A stretch of 64,000 nt of DNA from Variovorax paradoxus (GCF_000834655.1 NZ_JXQQ01000010.1:294289-358288); one strand, 5' to 3'. Positions 8,058 to 18,744 are shown, counted from the stretch's first letter. Translations and numbers: made by a program. The notes: generated by a model from the sequence alone, not told the origin.

Positions 8058-9380
8058 TCATGCCTCCTTCATGTTCAGGGTCATGAACTTGGCCCAGGCG
8101 CGGTACTGATTGCGCATCAGCAGTTCGCTGGTGCCGCTGGTCTCGGCCGTCTGTTGTTTGGCCTCATCGGGCGTGTGTTCGCGATGCAGGCTCACCCACG
8201 GGTTGGGCCCTGATCGCAAACCCTTCTGTTGAGACTCGAACAGATGGAGATCGTCGTGCGCCACGACCGACATCGGCGAGAAGACCAGCCGGCTGTACGT
8301 CAGTGCGCGATCCAGCAGGAGGTCCGGCCCGCCGACCGTGCGGAAGTTCCAGGCTTCGACGACGGTCCTGTCGACGGCGACGGGCCGGATGACCCTTATG
8401 GTCTGGGGAGAGCCCTTGATGGCGAGGCTGGGATAGAGGACGGTGTTCTGAGGGGACTGTTCGAGCACCTGTTTCGCGCGCGCCTCCCCGTGCGCCGCCT
8501 GCAGGTCCTGAACATACTGCCCGAGGTTTCCGTATCCCGAGTGCACGCTGAAGCGAGTGCCGGAGATGCTGTGGCCATTTGGAAAGACCCTGCCGCCCAT
8601 TCCTTCGAAGAACTCGTACCGCTCGCCGAACGGAAGGATCTGCTCGAAAGCCAGAGGCATGGGCTCCGACCCGCGGTCGCGTGCGACCGCTTGCGCTGCC
8701 CGCACCGCGGACTCGTGCGTCGAGGCCGGATGCACCGAGTCGTTGACGTTTTCAAGATAGAGCTTCCAGTTGCAGTGAACGACGCTACGCAAAACGCCTC
8801 CGGCGATCTCCAGCCGGCCGACAGGAGAGCGGTCGACCATCAGGTCGATGGTGGGCAATACATCGCCGAAGTAGGCGTCAAACGCTGGGCCGTCAGCGTT
8901 CAGCCGCGCGAAGATGAAGTCACGGTAGACATGCAGGTCAGCGACCGGCGACAGCCCGCGGCCGGACTCGCAGGCCATGAGCCCGGTGTTCTCGTAGCCC
9001 GACCGGAGCGGATAAGCCGCCAGGGCTCCGTCGAGCCGGTACGACCACGCATGGTAGGGACAGCGCAGGAAGCGCCCGGTGAGCCGACCGGACTCGACGG
9101 TGAGCAGTTGCGCCCCCTTGTGGGCGCAACGATTGTGCAGCGCACGGATCTCGCCCTTGTCATCGCGCAGCACGATCAAGGACTGCCCCGCAACCTCGAC
9201 GGTAAAGAAGTCCCCGGAATCGGCGATTTGACTGGCGTGCCCCAGGAAGGACCAGGTGTTGCCGAACAACTCTCGCTGCTCCAGCGCGAAGAGTTCTTCG
9301 CTCAGATAAAGGTCCTTGTGGACCTTGTCGCTCTGTACGAGCGAGGCTATCCGAGCTGAACCAAATTGCTCCAAAGTCAT
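8058..9380 (-). CDS. Aromatic-ring-hydroxylating dioxygenase alpha subunit (Rieske)
   Basis: A 440-residue catalytic subunit. The Rieske [2Fe-2S] ligands are C85-x-H87 (NRCAHKGA) and C107-x2-H110 (RCPYHAW). The mononuclear iron site is readable as D214, H217 and H222 in NVNDSVHPASTH. It is the first gene of the operon, preceded by a sigma-70-like promoter. The operon has no ferredoxin or reductase gene; the PDR/VanB-type reductase at 16093-17064 is a possible partner. Expected reaction: dioxygenation or monooxygenation of an aromatic ring with NAD(P)H-derived electrons. The substrate is not defined; the CoA ligase, hydrolases and indolepyruvate-type oxidoreductase downstream point to an aromatic, possibly indolic, acid. 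Confidence 0.92.
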   Translation of the reverse strand: MTLEQFGSARIASLVQSDKVHKDLYLSEELFALEQRELFGNTWSFLGHASQIADSGDFFTVEVAGQSLIVLRDDKGEIRALHNRCAHKGAQLLTVESGRLTGRFLRCPYHAWSYRLDGALAAYPLRSGYENTGLMACESGRGLSPVADLHVYRDFIFARLNADGPAFDAYFGDVLPTIDLMVDRSPVGRLEIAGGVLRSVVHCNWKLYLENVNDSVHPASTHESAVRAAQAVARDRGSEPMPLAFEQILPFGERYEFFEGMGGRVFPNGHSISGTRFSVHSGYGNLGQYVQDLQAAHGEARAKQVLEQSPQNTVLYPSLAIKGSPQTIRVIRPVAVDRTVVEAWNFRTVGGPDLLLDRALTYSRLVFSPMSVVAHDDLHLFESQQKGLRSGPNPWVSLHREHTPDEAKQQTAETSGTSELLMRNQYRAWAKFMTLNMKEA

Positions 9381-9405
9381 GGCAATATCATTTAGTGAGA
9401 TTTGC

Positions 9406-9433
9406 AGTATACCGAACCTCAGCTAAATTACAA
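9406..9433 (-). promoter_or_regulatory. Probable sigma-70 promoter of the ring-oxygenase operon
   Basis: On the minus strand, TTGTAA (9433-9428) and TATACT (9411-9406) are separated by 16 bp and end about 26 bp before the oxygenase alpha start codon. The -10 element overlaps a GTATAC core proposed to be bound by the adjacent GntR regulator, a geometry that would give repression. Confidence 0.45.
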
Positions 9434-9516
9434 CCATTTTTCTCGCTCTCCAGTGAAACCCTGAGTGAGCTAGGTTTCTATCTCAGCGAAGTTCATTACT
9501 TAGGTATACTGAACCT
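9407..9516. promoter_or_regulatory. Paired GTATAC-centred sites, candidate GntR operators
   Basis: The AT-rich 199-bp divergent region contains GTATACCGAACCT (9407-9419) and GTATACTGAACCT (9504-9516), a 13-bp direct repeat with one mismatch. The palindromic core GTATAC is typical of operators for FCD-type GntR proteins. One site overlaps the oxygenase operon -10; the other contains TATACT about 70 bp ahead of the GntR start and may be its -10. Binding is inferred. Confidence 0.5.
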
Positions 9517-9579
9517 TCGGTTGCTCAAACACTTTTCACGGCGCGCCTTAAGCTCGCGGCTTCGCACACCATCGCTCCC

Positions 9580-10257
9580 ATGCAAGTCAGAGAAGAAAAC
9601 ACCGCCATTGCTCAGCCCAGCTTGAGCACAGCAGCCTATGACTACCTTCTCGCGCGCCTGCGCAGTGGAATTCCGGGAGCCAGTGAGCGGCTCGTAGAAG
9701 CCGACATCGCCAATCATTTGGGCGTGTCGCGGGTGCCGGTGCGCCAGGCGCTGCTTCAACTTGTGGCCGAGGGCTATCTGGTGAGCACGCCGCGCGGCTA
9801 CAAAGTGCCGACCCTGACACCGCAGGACGTCGACGATGTCTTCGAGCTGCGGCTTCTCCTCGAGCCGCGGGCCGCCGCCCTGGCCGCGCGCGACGTCACC
9901 CCCACTCAGCTTCACCAGGTGGACCTTGCCACCGCCGAAGCCCAGCGGGCGCACGAGATGAACGACGCGATCGGTGCATTCGGCGCCGGCCGCCTGTTTC
10001 GCGACGCCTGGCTTGCCGCGGTCCGCAATACCCGTCTGGCTTCGGGTATAGCACGCTATGCAGATCAGGTGGCGCTGGTGCGACGCATGACGCTTGGCGA
10101 TCCCCAGCGGCGACTGGCGGTGATCGCCGGCTACCGGGAACTGCGCGACGCCTTTGCGCGCAAAGACAGCGTTGCCGCCCACGACGCCATGCTTCGAATG
10201 GTCATCGCCGCCCAACGGGACTTCGCAGCAACGGTCCGAAACCCGGTCCAGTCCTAG
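9580..10257 (+). CDS. GntR-family regulator, FCD (FadR/VanR) type
   Basis: A 225-residue regulator. An N-terminal winged helix-turn-helix (residues about 15-80, with VEADIANHLGVSRVPVRQAL) is followed by an all-helical FCD effector domain containing FELRLLLEPRAAALAA. FCD ligands are usually organic acids and their metal complexes. The gene is divergent from the ring-oxygenase operon across a 199-bp AT-rich region with two GTATAC sites, so it most likely controls that operon and itself in response to a pathway acid. Confidence 0.88.
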   Translation: MQVREENTAIAQPSLSTAAYDYLLARLRSGIPGASERLVEADIANHLGVSRVPVRQALLQLVAEGYLVSTPRGYKVPTLTPQDVDDVFELRLLLEPRAAALAARDVTPTQLHQVDLATAEAQRAHEMNDAIGAFGAGRLFRDAWLAAVRNTRLASGIARYADQVALVRRMTLGDPQRRLAVIAGYRELRDAFARKDSVAAHDAMLRMVIAAQRDFAATVRNPVQS

Positions 10258-10837
10258 GCGACCGGGGAACTGCCCGGCGCAACACGCGCCGGAGGTGTCC
10301 CGATCCATTTGCGGGCCAAAGGTCCGATGCCCAAGTTGCGCAGGCCTTGGGTGCACCGCCCAACCGATGCGCGCTCTGGTAAGGCCCCAACGGGGCTTCG
10401 CCGCTCGTTTCGTATCTGAGCCGACCTGATCCGTGCGCGAAGTGCATCCCCTGCGTTGTCCCGAAGCAGGCGGGGACATGTCCGAGGTCCTGTGCACGCA
10501 AACCAGCACCGTGATTCAGAGAGTCGCTTTCTGAGTGGTTCGAAATTTCCCGTTTGTTGCCGGTCGCCAAGCCGTCTGTAATTCAGTGCATGGCCGAACC
10601 TCACCGCATCCAACACCTCGCAAGCCGTGGCCGGGCGATGCCTGGCGATCGATCGGCCACGCAGCACGGGCGAGGGTCGTCCGCGGGCATGCCTGCCGCT
10701 GCCGCCACGACGATGAAGCGTCACTCGTGCGTGAAGAACCGAGCACTCCCCTGCCCATCGCAGGATCTTCCCATCCAACGCAGACAGGCTGAGGCGCGCC
10801 TTGCGCTTTCAGCACGCTGAACCAGCAGAAAGAACAA
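10258..10837. other. Gene-free stretch
   Basis: 580 bp between the GntR gene and the DapA-like gene. All frames give short or basic, low-quality translations without recognisable domains. No clear terminator, repeat or RNA gene was seen. Confidence 0.5.
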
Positions 10838-11791
10838 ATGAAGTACACGAAGGACAACGCCCAGCAATACGCGAAGGAGCACTTCACAGGCGTGTGGGCT
10901 GCAAGCACGACACCTTACCGAGCCGATCTTTCCTTCGACGAGCAGGGGTTTGCACGAAACGTCGACCATTGGATCGGAGCGTTGAAGGTAGCGGGCCTGT
11001 TTGTCACCGGGAAGCAGGGCGAATTTTTCTCGATGTCGGTGCACGAGAGAAAGCGCAGCTTCGAGATCGCTGCACAGGTTTGCCAAGGGCGCGCGCACAC
11101 CGTGATGTCCTGTTCCGACACCAATCTCGATGTGGTGATCGATCTTGCCCGGCACGCGGAAAAAGTCGGCGCGGACTGGATCGTCGTGCACAGTCCGGTG
11201 CTTCATTTCGCGAATGACGTGGAAGCGACTGTCTATGAGTACTACCGGCACTTGAGCGAGACGCTGGACATCGGCATCGCCATGTGGAATCACCCGGATT
11301 GCGGGTACATCATGTCGCCCCAGCTTTGCGCGAGGATCGCCGAGCTCCCCAACATCGTCGCCATCAAGTACAGCGTCTCGCGCGAGCTCTACACGGAACT
11401 GACCCAGCTGGTGGGCGACCGCATCCAGGTCAGCACTGCCTCCGAAGAGGAATGGCTGGACAACATCATCCAGCTCGGATGGCGCCTCTATCTGTGCTCC
11501 ACCCCGCCGCTGCTTCTTCAAACGGCCAAGGACCAGCGCATTCACGAATACACCAAGCTCGCGTTCGAGGGGCGCTATGCCGAAGCGCGTGCTGTCCGCG
11601 ATAGCCTGGAGCCTGCGCGCCAGGCCTTCCGCAAGAGCCGTCCCGCCGGAACGCCGCAGGCGCACACCAAGTACTGGCAGGAGTTGCTTGGTCAGGTCGG
11701 CGGTCCGGTTCGCCGTCCTCTGCTCGCACTTACCGAACAACAGCGGGCATGGAGCCGTCAGATGTTCGCCGAAAGTGGCCTGTCTCGATGA
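10838..11791 (+). CDS. Dihydrodipicolinate synthase-family (DapA-like) aldolase/lyase
   Basis: A 317-residue (beta/alpha)8 protein of the class I aldolase DapA/NAL family. The Schiff-base Lys is K177 in IVAIKYS, and the carboxylate-binding loop reads TGKQGEF in place of GTTGE. The conserved catalytic Tyr region (PYY in DapA) reads SPVLHF at 119-124, so the DapA proton-relay Tyr is absent; true lysine biosynthesis is unlikely. Such paralogues act as lyases or hydratases on 2-oxo acids in catabolism. It stands 136 bp upstream of nadX on the same strand and could share a transcript with it. Confidence 0.82.
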   Translation: MKYTKDNAQQYAKEHFTGVWAASTTPYRADLSFDEQGFARNVDHWIGALKVAGLFVTGKQGEFFSMSVHERKRSFEIAAQVCQGRAHTVMSCSDTNLDVVIDLARHAEKVGADWIVVHSPVLHFANDVEATVYEYYRHLSETLDIGIAMWNHPDCGYIMSPQLCARIAELPNIVAIKYSVSRELYTELTQLVGDRIQVSTASEEEWLDNIIQLGWRLYLCSTPPLLLQTAKDQRIHEYTKLAFEGRYAEARAVRDSLEPARQAFRKSRPAGTPQAHTKYWQELLGQVGGPVRRPLLALTEQQRAWSRQMFAESGLSR

Positions 11792-11927
11792 GCCGGCCAT
11801 GTCCCGTCACGTATCCGCATCCGGAGTGCTGGCGTCCAAGACGAGTGGGCACTGTCGCCCCTGCTCGGGAGACTCCTGCAGCCAATGCTCAAGCGACGGC
11901 ATGGGCCAGACGGGCTGAAGAGAAACG

Positions 11928-12731
11928 ATGAAGCAAGCACGCCGAACTCTCCGTCGCATTGCACTCATTGGCTTCGGTGCATTGGGCCAAGTCATTGCAG
12001 GCGAGCTGCAAGCCGGCCATTTGCCGGGCGTCGAATTTCTCGGGGCCCTGGTGACGGGCACCGTGCCCCATCCCGGCCTGCGCTCTTCGTGGAGTCGCCT
12101 CGAGGATCTGCTTGCCGCCGGCCCCGATCTGGTTGTGGAGGTGGCGGGCCAGACGGCCCTTGAAAGCCACGCGCCCGGTTGCCTTCAGGCGGGCTGCGAC
12201 GTCGTTGCAGCCTCAGTGGGCGCGCTCATGGACGCCTCGCTGCGCGCCCGGCTATGGGATTGCGCGCGTCAAGGGGAAAGCCGGTTGCTGATCCCCTCCG
12301 GGGCGCTCGGCGGGCTCGATTATTTGCGCGCCGCACGTCGCCTCGGTCCTGTCCACGTCAACTACCGCGGGTGCAAACCTGTGGCCGCCTGGCGCGGTAC
12401 GGCGGCGGAAAGCATGATCGACCTGTCCACCATCAGCAAGAGCACCGTGTTCTTTCGTGGGGGCGCCGAGGAGGCGGCAGCGCGCTTCCCGCAGAACGCC
12501 AATGTTGTCGCAGCGCTCGCCCTGGCGGTCGGGGACCCGTCTGCGGTGACCGTCGAACTGGTGGCGGATCCAGGTGCCCGCACCAATCGTCACGAGCTCA
12601 CCGCGCAAGGCGTTGCAGGAACGATCCGCCTTTCCGTCGAAAACAGCCCGCTGCCAACCAATCCGAAATCGTCTCGAGTCACCGCCTTCAGCATCTTGGA
12701 TGCAGTCGCCTCGCATTGGGGCGAGCCATGA
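11928..12731 (+). CDS. nadX: L-aspartate dehydrogenase-family protein
   Basis: A 267-residue NAD(P)-dependent enzyme with a Rossmann motif GFGALG (15-20), the catalytic-region His222 in RTNRHELTAQG, and the family C-terminal signature NSPLPTNPKSSR. Aspartate dehydrogenase converts L-aspartate to iminoaspartate, the substrate of NadA in quinolinate and NAD synthesis. The nearby 3-hydroxyanthranilate dioxygenase also yields a quinolinate precursor, so both could feed NAD or pyridine chemistry. Related proteins also occur in aromatic amine catabolism, so the physiological role here is uncertain. Convergent with the LysR gene, 8 bp apart. Confidence 0.82.
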   Translation: MKQARRTLRRIALIGFGALGQVIAGELQAGHLPGVEFLGALVTGTVPHPGLRSSWSRLEDLLAAGPDLVVEVAGQTALESHAPGCLQAGCDVVAASVGALMDASLRARLWDCARQGESRLLIPSGALGGLDYLRAARRLGPVHVNYRGCKPVAAWRGTAAESMIDLSTISKSTVFFRGGAEEAAARFPQNANVVAALALAVGDPSAVTVELVADPGARTNRHELTAQGVAGTIRLSVENSPLPTNPKSSRVTAFSILDAVASHWGEP

Positions 12732-12739
12732 TCCTCCAC

Positions 12740-14272
<1,533 letters not shown>

Positions 14273-14353
14273 ACCGCGACCTTCACGAACGCAACACAGC
14301 CGCCCTATTTTCAAACAACCTCGTCCCACTCTCAATCACCAACGGAAGATGTC

Positions 14354-15358
14354 ATGACTGCCCACGGCTCTACGCACCCAATTCTCAGGACTGTCCTTCT
14401 CGCAGCCGCCGTAGGAATCTTCGGAGGGGCCATCCTGCCATCGCATGCTGAAGCCACGTATCCAAACAAACCGATCCGAATCCTGATCCCTTTCCCTGCA
14501 GGAGGCGCGGTGGATGCCTTCGTCAGAATCATCGGGCCGGAGCTGACGACGCGAATGGGGCAGCCCGTCATCATTTTTAACAAGCCCGGGGGTGGGTCAC
14601 AGATCGCCGTGGCGGACATGATGTCCGCGCCGGCCGACGGCTACTCCGTGTTCGTCGGGCAAACCGGAGATTTCAGTGTCAATCCGTTTCTCTACAAGAA
14701 CAGCACCTATCTTCCGACACGGGATTTCGACGGCGTCGCCATGCTCGCCCGCGCACCCCAGGTGATGCTGACCAATGTCTCGGGCAAGATCAACAGCGTC
14801 CAGTCATTGAAACAGACGATGTCCTCGGCAGACGGCAGCGTCCTCTATGGCTCATTCGGCTCCGGCACTGCGCCGCACCTTCTGGGCCATATGTTGTCCA
14901 GAGGTGGGTCGCGCGCCAAGTTCACCCACGTACCGTACAAGGGTTTCCCACCGGTCATGCAGGCCATCATGACCCAGGAGATCGACCTTCTGTTCGACGC
15001 GGTTCCTGGCACACTGAATCTGATGAAGACTGGCAAGGTGATTCCTCTTGCCGTTGCCGACTCCAGCCGCAATAGCCATCTACCTAACGTTCCGACCACC
15101 GCAGAGATCGGATTTCCATCGCTGGTCATGGACTTCTGGCTTGGCGTGGCGGTCAAGAAAGGCACGCCCCGGCCCATCATCAACAAGATCCACGAGGCCT
15201 TCGAATACGCGCTGTCGAACCCGGAGAACTGGAAGAAGCTTTCCGATCAGGGCTACAGCCGAGTCTCCATGTCGCCCGAGAAGTTCGACGCCTTCGTTCG
15301 TGACGAGGGAAGCAAGATGAAACCGTTGATTGTCGAGACCGGCGTATCCATTGAATGA
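14354..15358 (+). CDS. Bug/TctC-family periplasmic solute receptor
   Basis: A 334-residue extracytoplasmic solute-binding protein of the tripartite tricarboxylate transporter family. It has an N-terminal signal peptide (about residues 1-33), then YPNKPIRILIPFPAGGAVD, GGGSQIAVADMMSAPADGY and the C-terminal Bug fold. No TctA/TctB membrane genes are nearby, as is usual for the expanded orphan Bug receptors of Burkholderiales. Its context suggests capture of an aromatic or dicarboxylic acid. The stop overlaps the next start as ATGA. Confidence 0.9.
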   Translation: MTAHGSTHPILRTVLLAAAVGIFGGAILPSHAEATYPNKPIRILIPFPAGGAVDAFVRIIGPELTTRMGQPVIIFNKPGGGSQIAVADMMSAPADGYSVFVGQTGDFSVNPFLYKNSTYLPTRDFDGVAMLARAPQVMLTNVSGKINSVQSLKQTMSSADGSVLYGSFGSGTAPHLLGHMLSRGGSRAKFTHVPYKGFPPVMQAIMTQEIDLLFDAVPGTLNLMKTGKVIPLAVADSSRNSHLPNVPTTAEIGFPSLVMDFWLGVAVKKGTPRPIINKIHEAFEYALSNPENWKKLSDQGYSRVSMSPEKFDAFVRDEGSKMKPLIVETGVSIE

Positions 15359-16047
15359 CCGGGGTCGACTCTCTTGTCAACGACGAGGCTGCTCTTTGCA
15401 GCAGCTTCACCTGCCCACCGCCGGGCACCATCGAGAAGGCGGCCGCCTCAACAATGAAGTACCTTGATCCCCGAACGATGACCGACGCAGAGGTCTACAA
15501 AGTGATGACAGGCATCGTGGTTCCAAGGCCGATCGCGTGGGTGACCTCCAGGTCGCGCCAGGGCAACGCGAATCTGGCGCCATTTTCTTCCTTCACATTC
15601 GTCAGCCATTCGCCGCCCATGTTGGCGATCGGCGTCGATACGAAACCTGATGGCGCAGGGTTGAAAGACACCGCTCGAAATATCCTCGACACGCGGGAGT
15701 TTGTCGTTCACATCGCCGACTACTCCTTGCTGTCACCACTTCACGCGAGCGCAGAAGAATATCCGGCGGAGATCAGCGAGATCGATGCGCTTGGCTTGCG
15801 TTCCGTGGCGTCCTCGCAGGTTGAGACACCTCGCCTGCTGGATGCGCCCATTGCTGTCGAATGCCGACTCAATCGTTGCATCGAACTCGGACAAGGGCCC
15901 ACGAGGTTGATGATCGGGGACGTGCTGTGCTTTCACGTCCAAGACTCGCTGCTGAGCGCCGGCAAGATCGATACGGCGCTCCTCAATCCCATCTGTCGGC
16001 TCGCTGGTCCCAACTACGCCACTGTGGGCCAGATCCTGCAGCGGTAG
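15355..16047 (+). CDS. Flavin reductase-domain (FMN-binding split-barrel) protein
   Basis: A 230-residue protein of the flavin reductase-like family: VMTGIVVPRPIAWVTSRS, FSSFTFVSHSPPMLAIGV, and GPTRLMIGDVLCFH. It may supply reduced flavin to a monooxygenase or be a flavoprotein in its own right. ATG 15355 overlaps the receptor stop; the conserved part begins at MKYLDPRTM (ATG 15454), which is an alternative start 33 codons later. No flavin-dependent monooxygenase gene is adjacent. Confidence 0.85.
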   Translation: MTGVDSLVNDEAALCSSFTCPPPGTIEKAAASTMKYLDPRTMTDAEVYKVMTGIVVPRPIAWVTSRSRQGNANLAPFSSFTFVSHSPPMLAIGVDTKPDGAGLKDTARNILDTREFVVHIADYSLLSPLHASAEEYPAEISEIDALGLRSVASSQVETPRLLDAPIAVECRLNRCIELGQGPTRLMIGDVLCFHVQDSLLSAGKIDTALLNPICRLAGPNYATVGQILQR

Positions 16048-16092
16048 CGTTGGTGGGCCAGCAGTCCCATCCGTACGAGCGTCAAGTGGATA

Positions 16093-17064
16093 TCAGATGT
16101 CCAGCACCAGCGGACCGCGCTTGCAGCGCGACACACAGATCATCATGGTCTTGTTCGACTGACGCTCCAACTTGCTGAGGATGCCGTCGCGGTGCTCGAT
16201 CTCGCCGGCTTCCAGCACGACGGTCTCGCAAGCCCCGCAGACACCTTCTTTGCAGCTGTGCTCGGGGTTGAGCCCCGCCTCGATCAGGCTGTCGAGGATG
16301 GACTTTCCGGGCGGCACCTCTACGCTCTTGCCGCTCTTCGCACACTCGACCACGTAGGTCTCGGCGGCGGCGGAGGCATCCGCGTGCACTGCGGCGAAGC
16401 GCTCGATGTGAGCGTTGGCGTAGCCCAGCTGCTCGCAGCTCTTCACGAAGCTGTCCAGCATGGGCGTGGGGCCGCAGCAGTAGTAATGGCTGTCGGCGCC
16501 CTTGCCTTCCAACATCTGCACCAAGTTCGGCGGCGCGCCTTTTTCCTGGTCGAAGTGCCAAGTGACCGCGATGTCCTTCTCTGCAGCCAGTGCGGAGATG
16601 GCGTCGATGAAGGCGGCTTCATTGCGGCTGCGCGCGCAGTACACGATTTCCACCGGCCTGCCCAGGGCAGCCAGGCACTGCAGCATGCACCAGATGGGCG
16701 TCACGCCGATGCCACCGGACACCAGCACCGAGCGCTCCGCGCCATCCTGCAGCGCGAAGTTGTTGCGCGGGTGCGAAATCTCGATGGTGCTGCCCACGCG
16801 CAGTTGCTGGTGCACGTAGCGCGAGCCGCCGCGGCTCTTCCTGTCGTCGAGCACGCCCACCACGTAGCGCTGGCGCTCGCTCGCCGGGTTGCAGAGCGAG
16901 TAGCTGCGCACCAACCCGTTGGGCAGGTGCAGGTCAATGTGCGAGCCGGCTTCGAAGGCGGGAAAATCCACCTCGGGAGATGTCGGGCGGAACTCGACGC
17001 TGACGATGCCGTCAGCCTCGTATCGCATGGTGTGGACCAGGGCTTTCAGCGCAGGAGAGGACAT
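16093..17064 (-). CDS. PDR/VanB-family oxygenase reductase
   Basis: A 323-residue reductase with an FMN-binding N-terminal domain (RSYSLCNP), a NAD-binding middle (GGIGVTPIWCML; YYCCGPTPML) and a C-terminal plant-type [2Fe-2S] ferredoxin domain (CKEGVCGAC plus a later Cys in MMICVSRC). Phthalate dioxygenase reductase and VanB are the characterised relatives; they pass electrons from NAD(P)H to Rieske oxygenases. No oxygenase gene is adjacent, and the oxygenase at 8058-9380 lacks its own reductase, so the two could work together. Convergent with the flavin reductase gene. Confidence 0.9.
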   Translation of the reverse strand: MSSPALKALVHTMRYEADGIVSVEFRPTSPEVDFPAFEAGSHIDLHLPNGLVRSYSLCNPASERQRYVVGVLDDRKSRGGSRYVHQQLRVGSTIEISHPRNNFALQDGAERSVLVSGGIGVTPIWCMLQCLAALGRPVEIVYCARSRNEAAFIDAISALAAEKDIAVTWHFDQEKGAPPNLVQMLEGKGADSHYYCCGPTPMLDSFVKSCEQLGYANAHIERFAAVHADASAAAETYVVECAKSGKSVEVPPGKSILDSLIEAGLNPEHSCKEGVCGACETVVLEAGEIEHRDGILSKLERQSNKTMMICVSRCKRGPLVLDI

Positions 17065-17280
17065 GTTGGAAAGCTCGGAGACAACGGGTAGAGACGAGCC
17101 GGAAACTCAACGAGCGAATTCAAGCTGCGAGTTCACCAATCAGCGCGTCATCGCGAACGCGTGATTTGGCAGTGGGCATTGCGAACTCGGCACGTTTGCC
17201 AATGGTCTCGGGCCAGCGCTCTTACGAACTGGGAGCAGCGTGTGTGGCCTGGAGCTCGCAGTGGCATCCAGAACCCTGGC

Positions 17281-18744
17281 CTAATCGCCGGAGCTTTTCG
17301 CGGACGCGGCTTCGAGCTTCATGATGTGCGAAACGTTCTTGACGGTCATGTAGTGATGCAGTCCCTCGCTGCCACCTTCCCGCCCGTAGCCGCTGGATTT
17401 GATACCGCCAAAAGGCGTCTCTGGCAGCGACGCTTCCAGCGTATTGATCGAGAAGTTGCCGCACTCGACCTCCTCCACCATTTGATCCGCCTTGGCTGCA
17501 CTGTGGGTGAAGCCGTAAGCCGCGAGGCCGAAGGGCACGGCATTGGCATGCGCGATGGCTTCGTCCAGCGAGCTCACCGGGTTGATGATGGCCAACGGAC
17601 CGAATGGCTCCTCACTCATGACCCGAGCGCCGGAGGGCACATTGGCCAAAACAGTAGGCTCGAAGAAATAGCCCGGTCGATCCATGCGCTTGCCGCCGGC
17701 GACCAGGCGGGCACCGCTCGCTGCGGCATCCTCCACGAGTTCGATCAGTGCTGCGACTCGGCGGCCGTTGGCCAGCGGGCCCATCTCCACGCCAGGGGTC
17801 ATGCCGTCGCCCACGTGCAGGGCGCGGGTGCGCTCAGCAAAGACTTCCACGAATTCGTCGAAGACCTTCTCGTCAACGAAAAAGCGGGTTGGGGACGTGC
17901 ATACCTGGCCCGCATTGCGCATCTTCCGGTTGGCGGACATGACCGCCGCATCTTGCACATCCACGTCGTCACAGACGATGACGGGCGCATGCCCGCCCAG
18001 TTCCATGAGCACGGGCGTCATGTGCTGGGATGCCAGCGTTGTGAGATGGCGCCCAACATTGGTTGAGCCGGTGAAGGCGACCAGGCGCACCTGATCCTGC
18101 GGGATCAGGTAGTCGGAAATTTCGGCTGGATCCCCAAAGACGAGGTTGAGCACACCGGGCGGCAACCCGGCGTCGTGCAGCGCGCGGGCAATGTGCAGGG
18201 CACCAGCGGGCGTTTCTTCGGCTGCCTTGAGAATGATGGAGCAACCCGAAGCAATCGCGCCACCGATCTTGCGAGCCGGCTGGCTCAACGGAAAGTTCCA
18301 CGGAGAGAACGCGGCAACGGTGCCGATCGGCTGGTGATGCACGATGTAGCGCGTGCCTTGAGCACTCGGAATCACGCGGCCATAGGTGCGCACGGCCTCG
18401 CCAGCGTCCCATTCGAGGAACTCACAGCCCCGGATCACCTCGAGGCGTGCCTGCGCGAGCGGCTTGCCATGTTCGAGCGTGATGGCATGCGCGATGGTGT
18501 CGATGCGCTCTCGCATCAGCCGCGCTGCGCATCGCAGCACGTCCGCGCGTTCGCTGGGTGCGGTGCGGCGCCACGCACGAAAGCCCCTTTCGGCGGCGCC
18601 CAGCGCGTCGTCCAGATCCGAGGCCATGGCGCGAGGCAGGCGCCCGATCTCCTGTTCGGTGGCGGGGTTCACCACCGGCATGTCGCTGCGCGTCTTGCGC
18701 CACGCGCCACCAATGTAGAGCTGGAGGTCCGGGTAGTCGATCAC
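17281..18744 (-). CDS. NAD(P)-dependent succinate-semialdehyde-type aldehyde dehydrogenase
   Basis: An aldehyde dehydrogenase of 487 residues from GTG 18744 (VIDYPDLQLYIGGAWRK). The catalytic Cys lies in NAGQVCTSP, the general-base Glu in MELGGHAP, and the cofactor motif is FTGSTNVG. Similarity is to succinate-semialdehyde and 2-oxoglutarate-semialdehyde dehydrogenases. An in-frame ATG at 18849 would add 35 residues not typical of the family and would place a perfect inverted repeat inside the gene, so the GTG is preferred. Divergent from a LysR gene, whose target it probably is. Confidence 0.88.
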   Translation of the reverse strand: MIDYPDLQLYIGGAWRKTRSDMPVVNPATEQEIGRLPRAMASDLDDALGAAERGFRAWRRTAPSERADVLRCAARLMRERIDTIAHAITLEHGKPLAQARLEVIRGCEFLEWDAGEAVRTYGRVIPSAQGTRYIVHHQPIGTVAAFSPWNFPLSQPARKIGGAIASGCSIILKAAEETPAGALHIARALHDAGLPPGVLNLVFGDPAEISDYLIPQDQVRLVAFTGSTNVGRHLTTLASQHMTPVLMELGGHAPVIVCDDVDVQDAAVMSANRKMRNAGQVCTSPTRFFVDEKVFDEFVEVFAERTRALHVGDGMTPGVEMGPLANGRRVAALIELVEDAAASGARLVAGGKRMDRPGYFFEPTVLANVPSGARVMSEEPFGPLAIINPVSSLDEAIAHANAVPFGLAAYGFTHSAAKADQMVEEVECGNFSINTLEASLPETPFGGIKSSGYGREGGSEGLHHYMTVKNVSHIMKLEAASAKSSGD

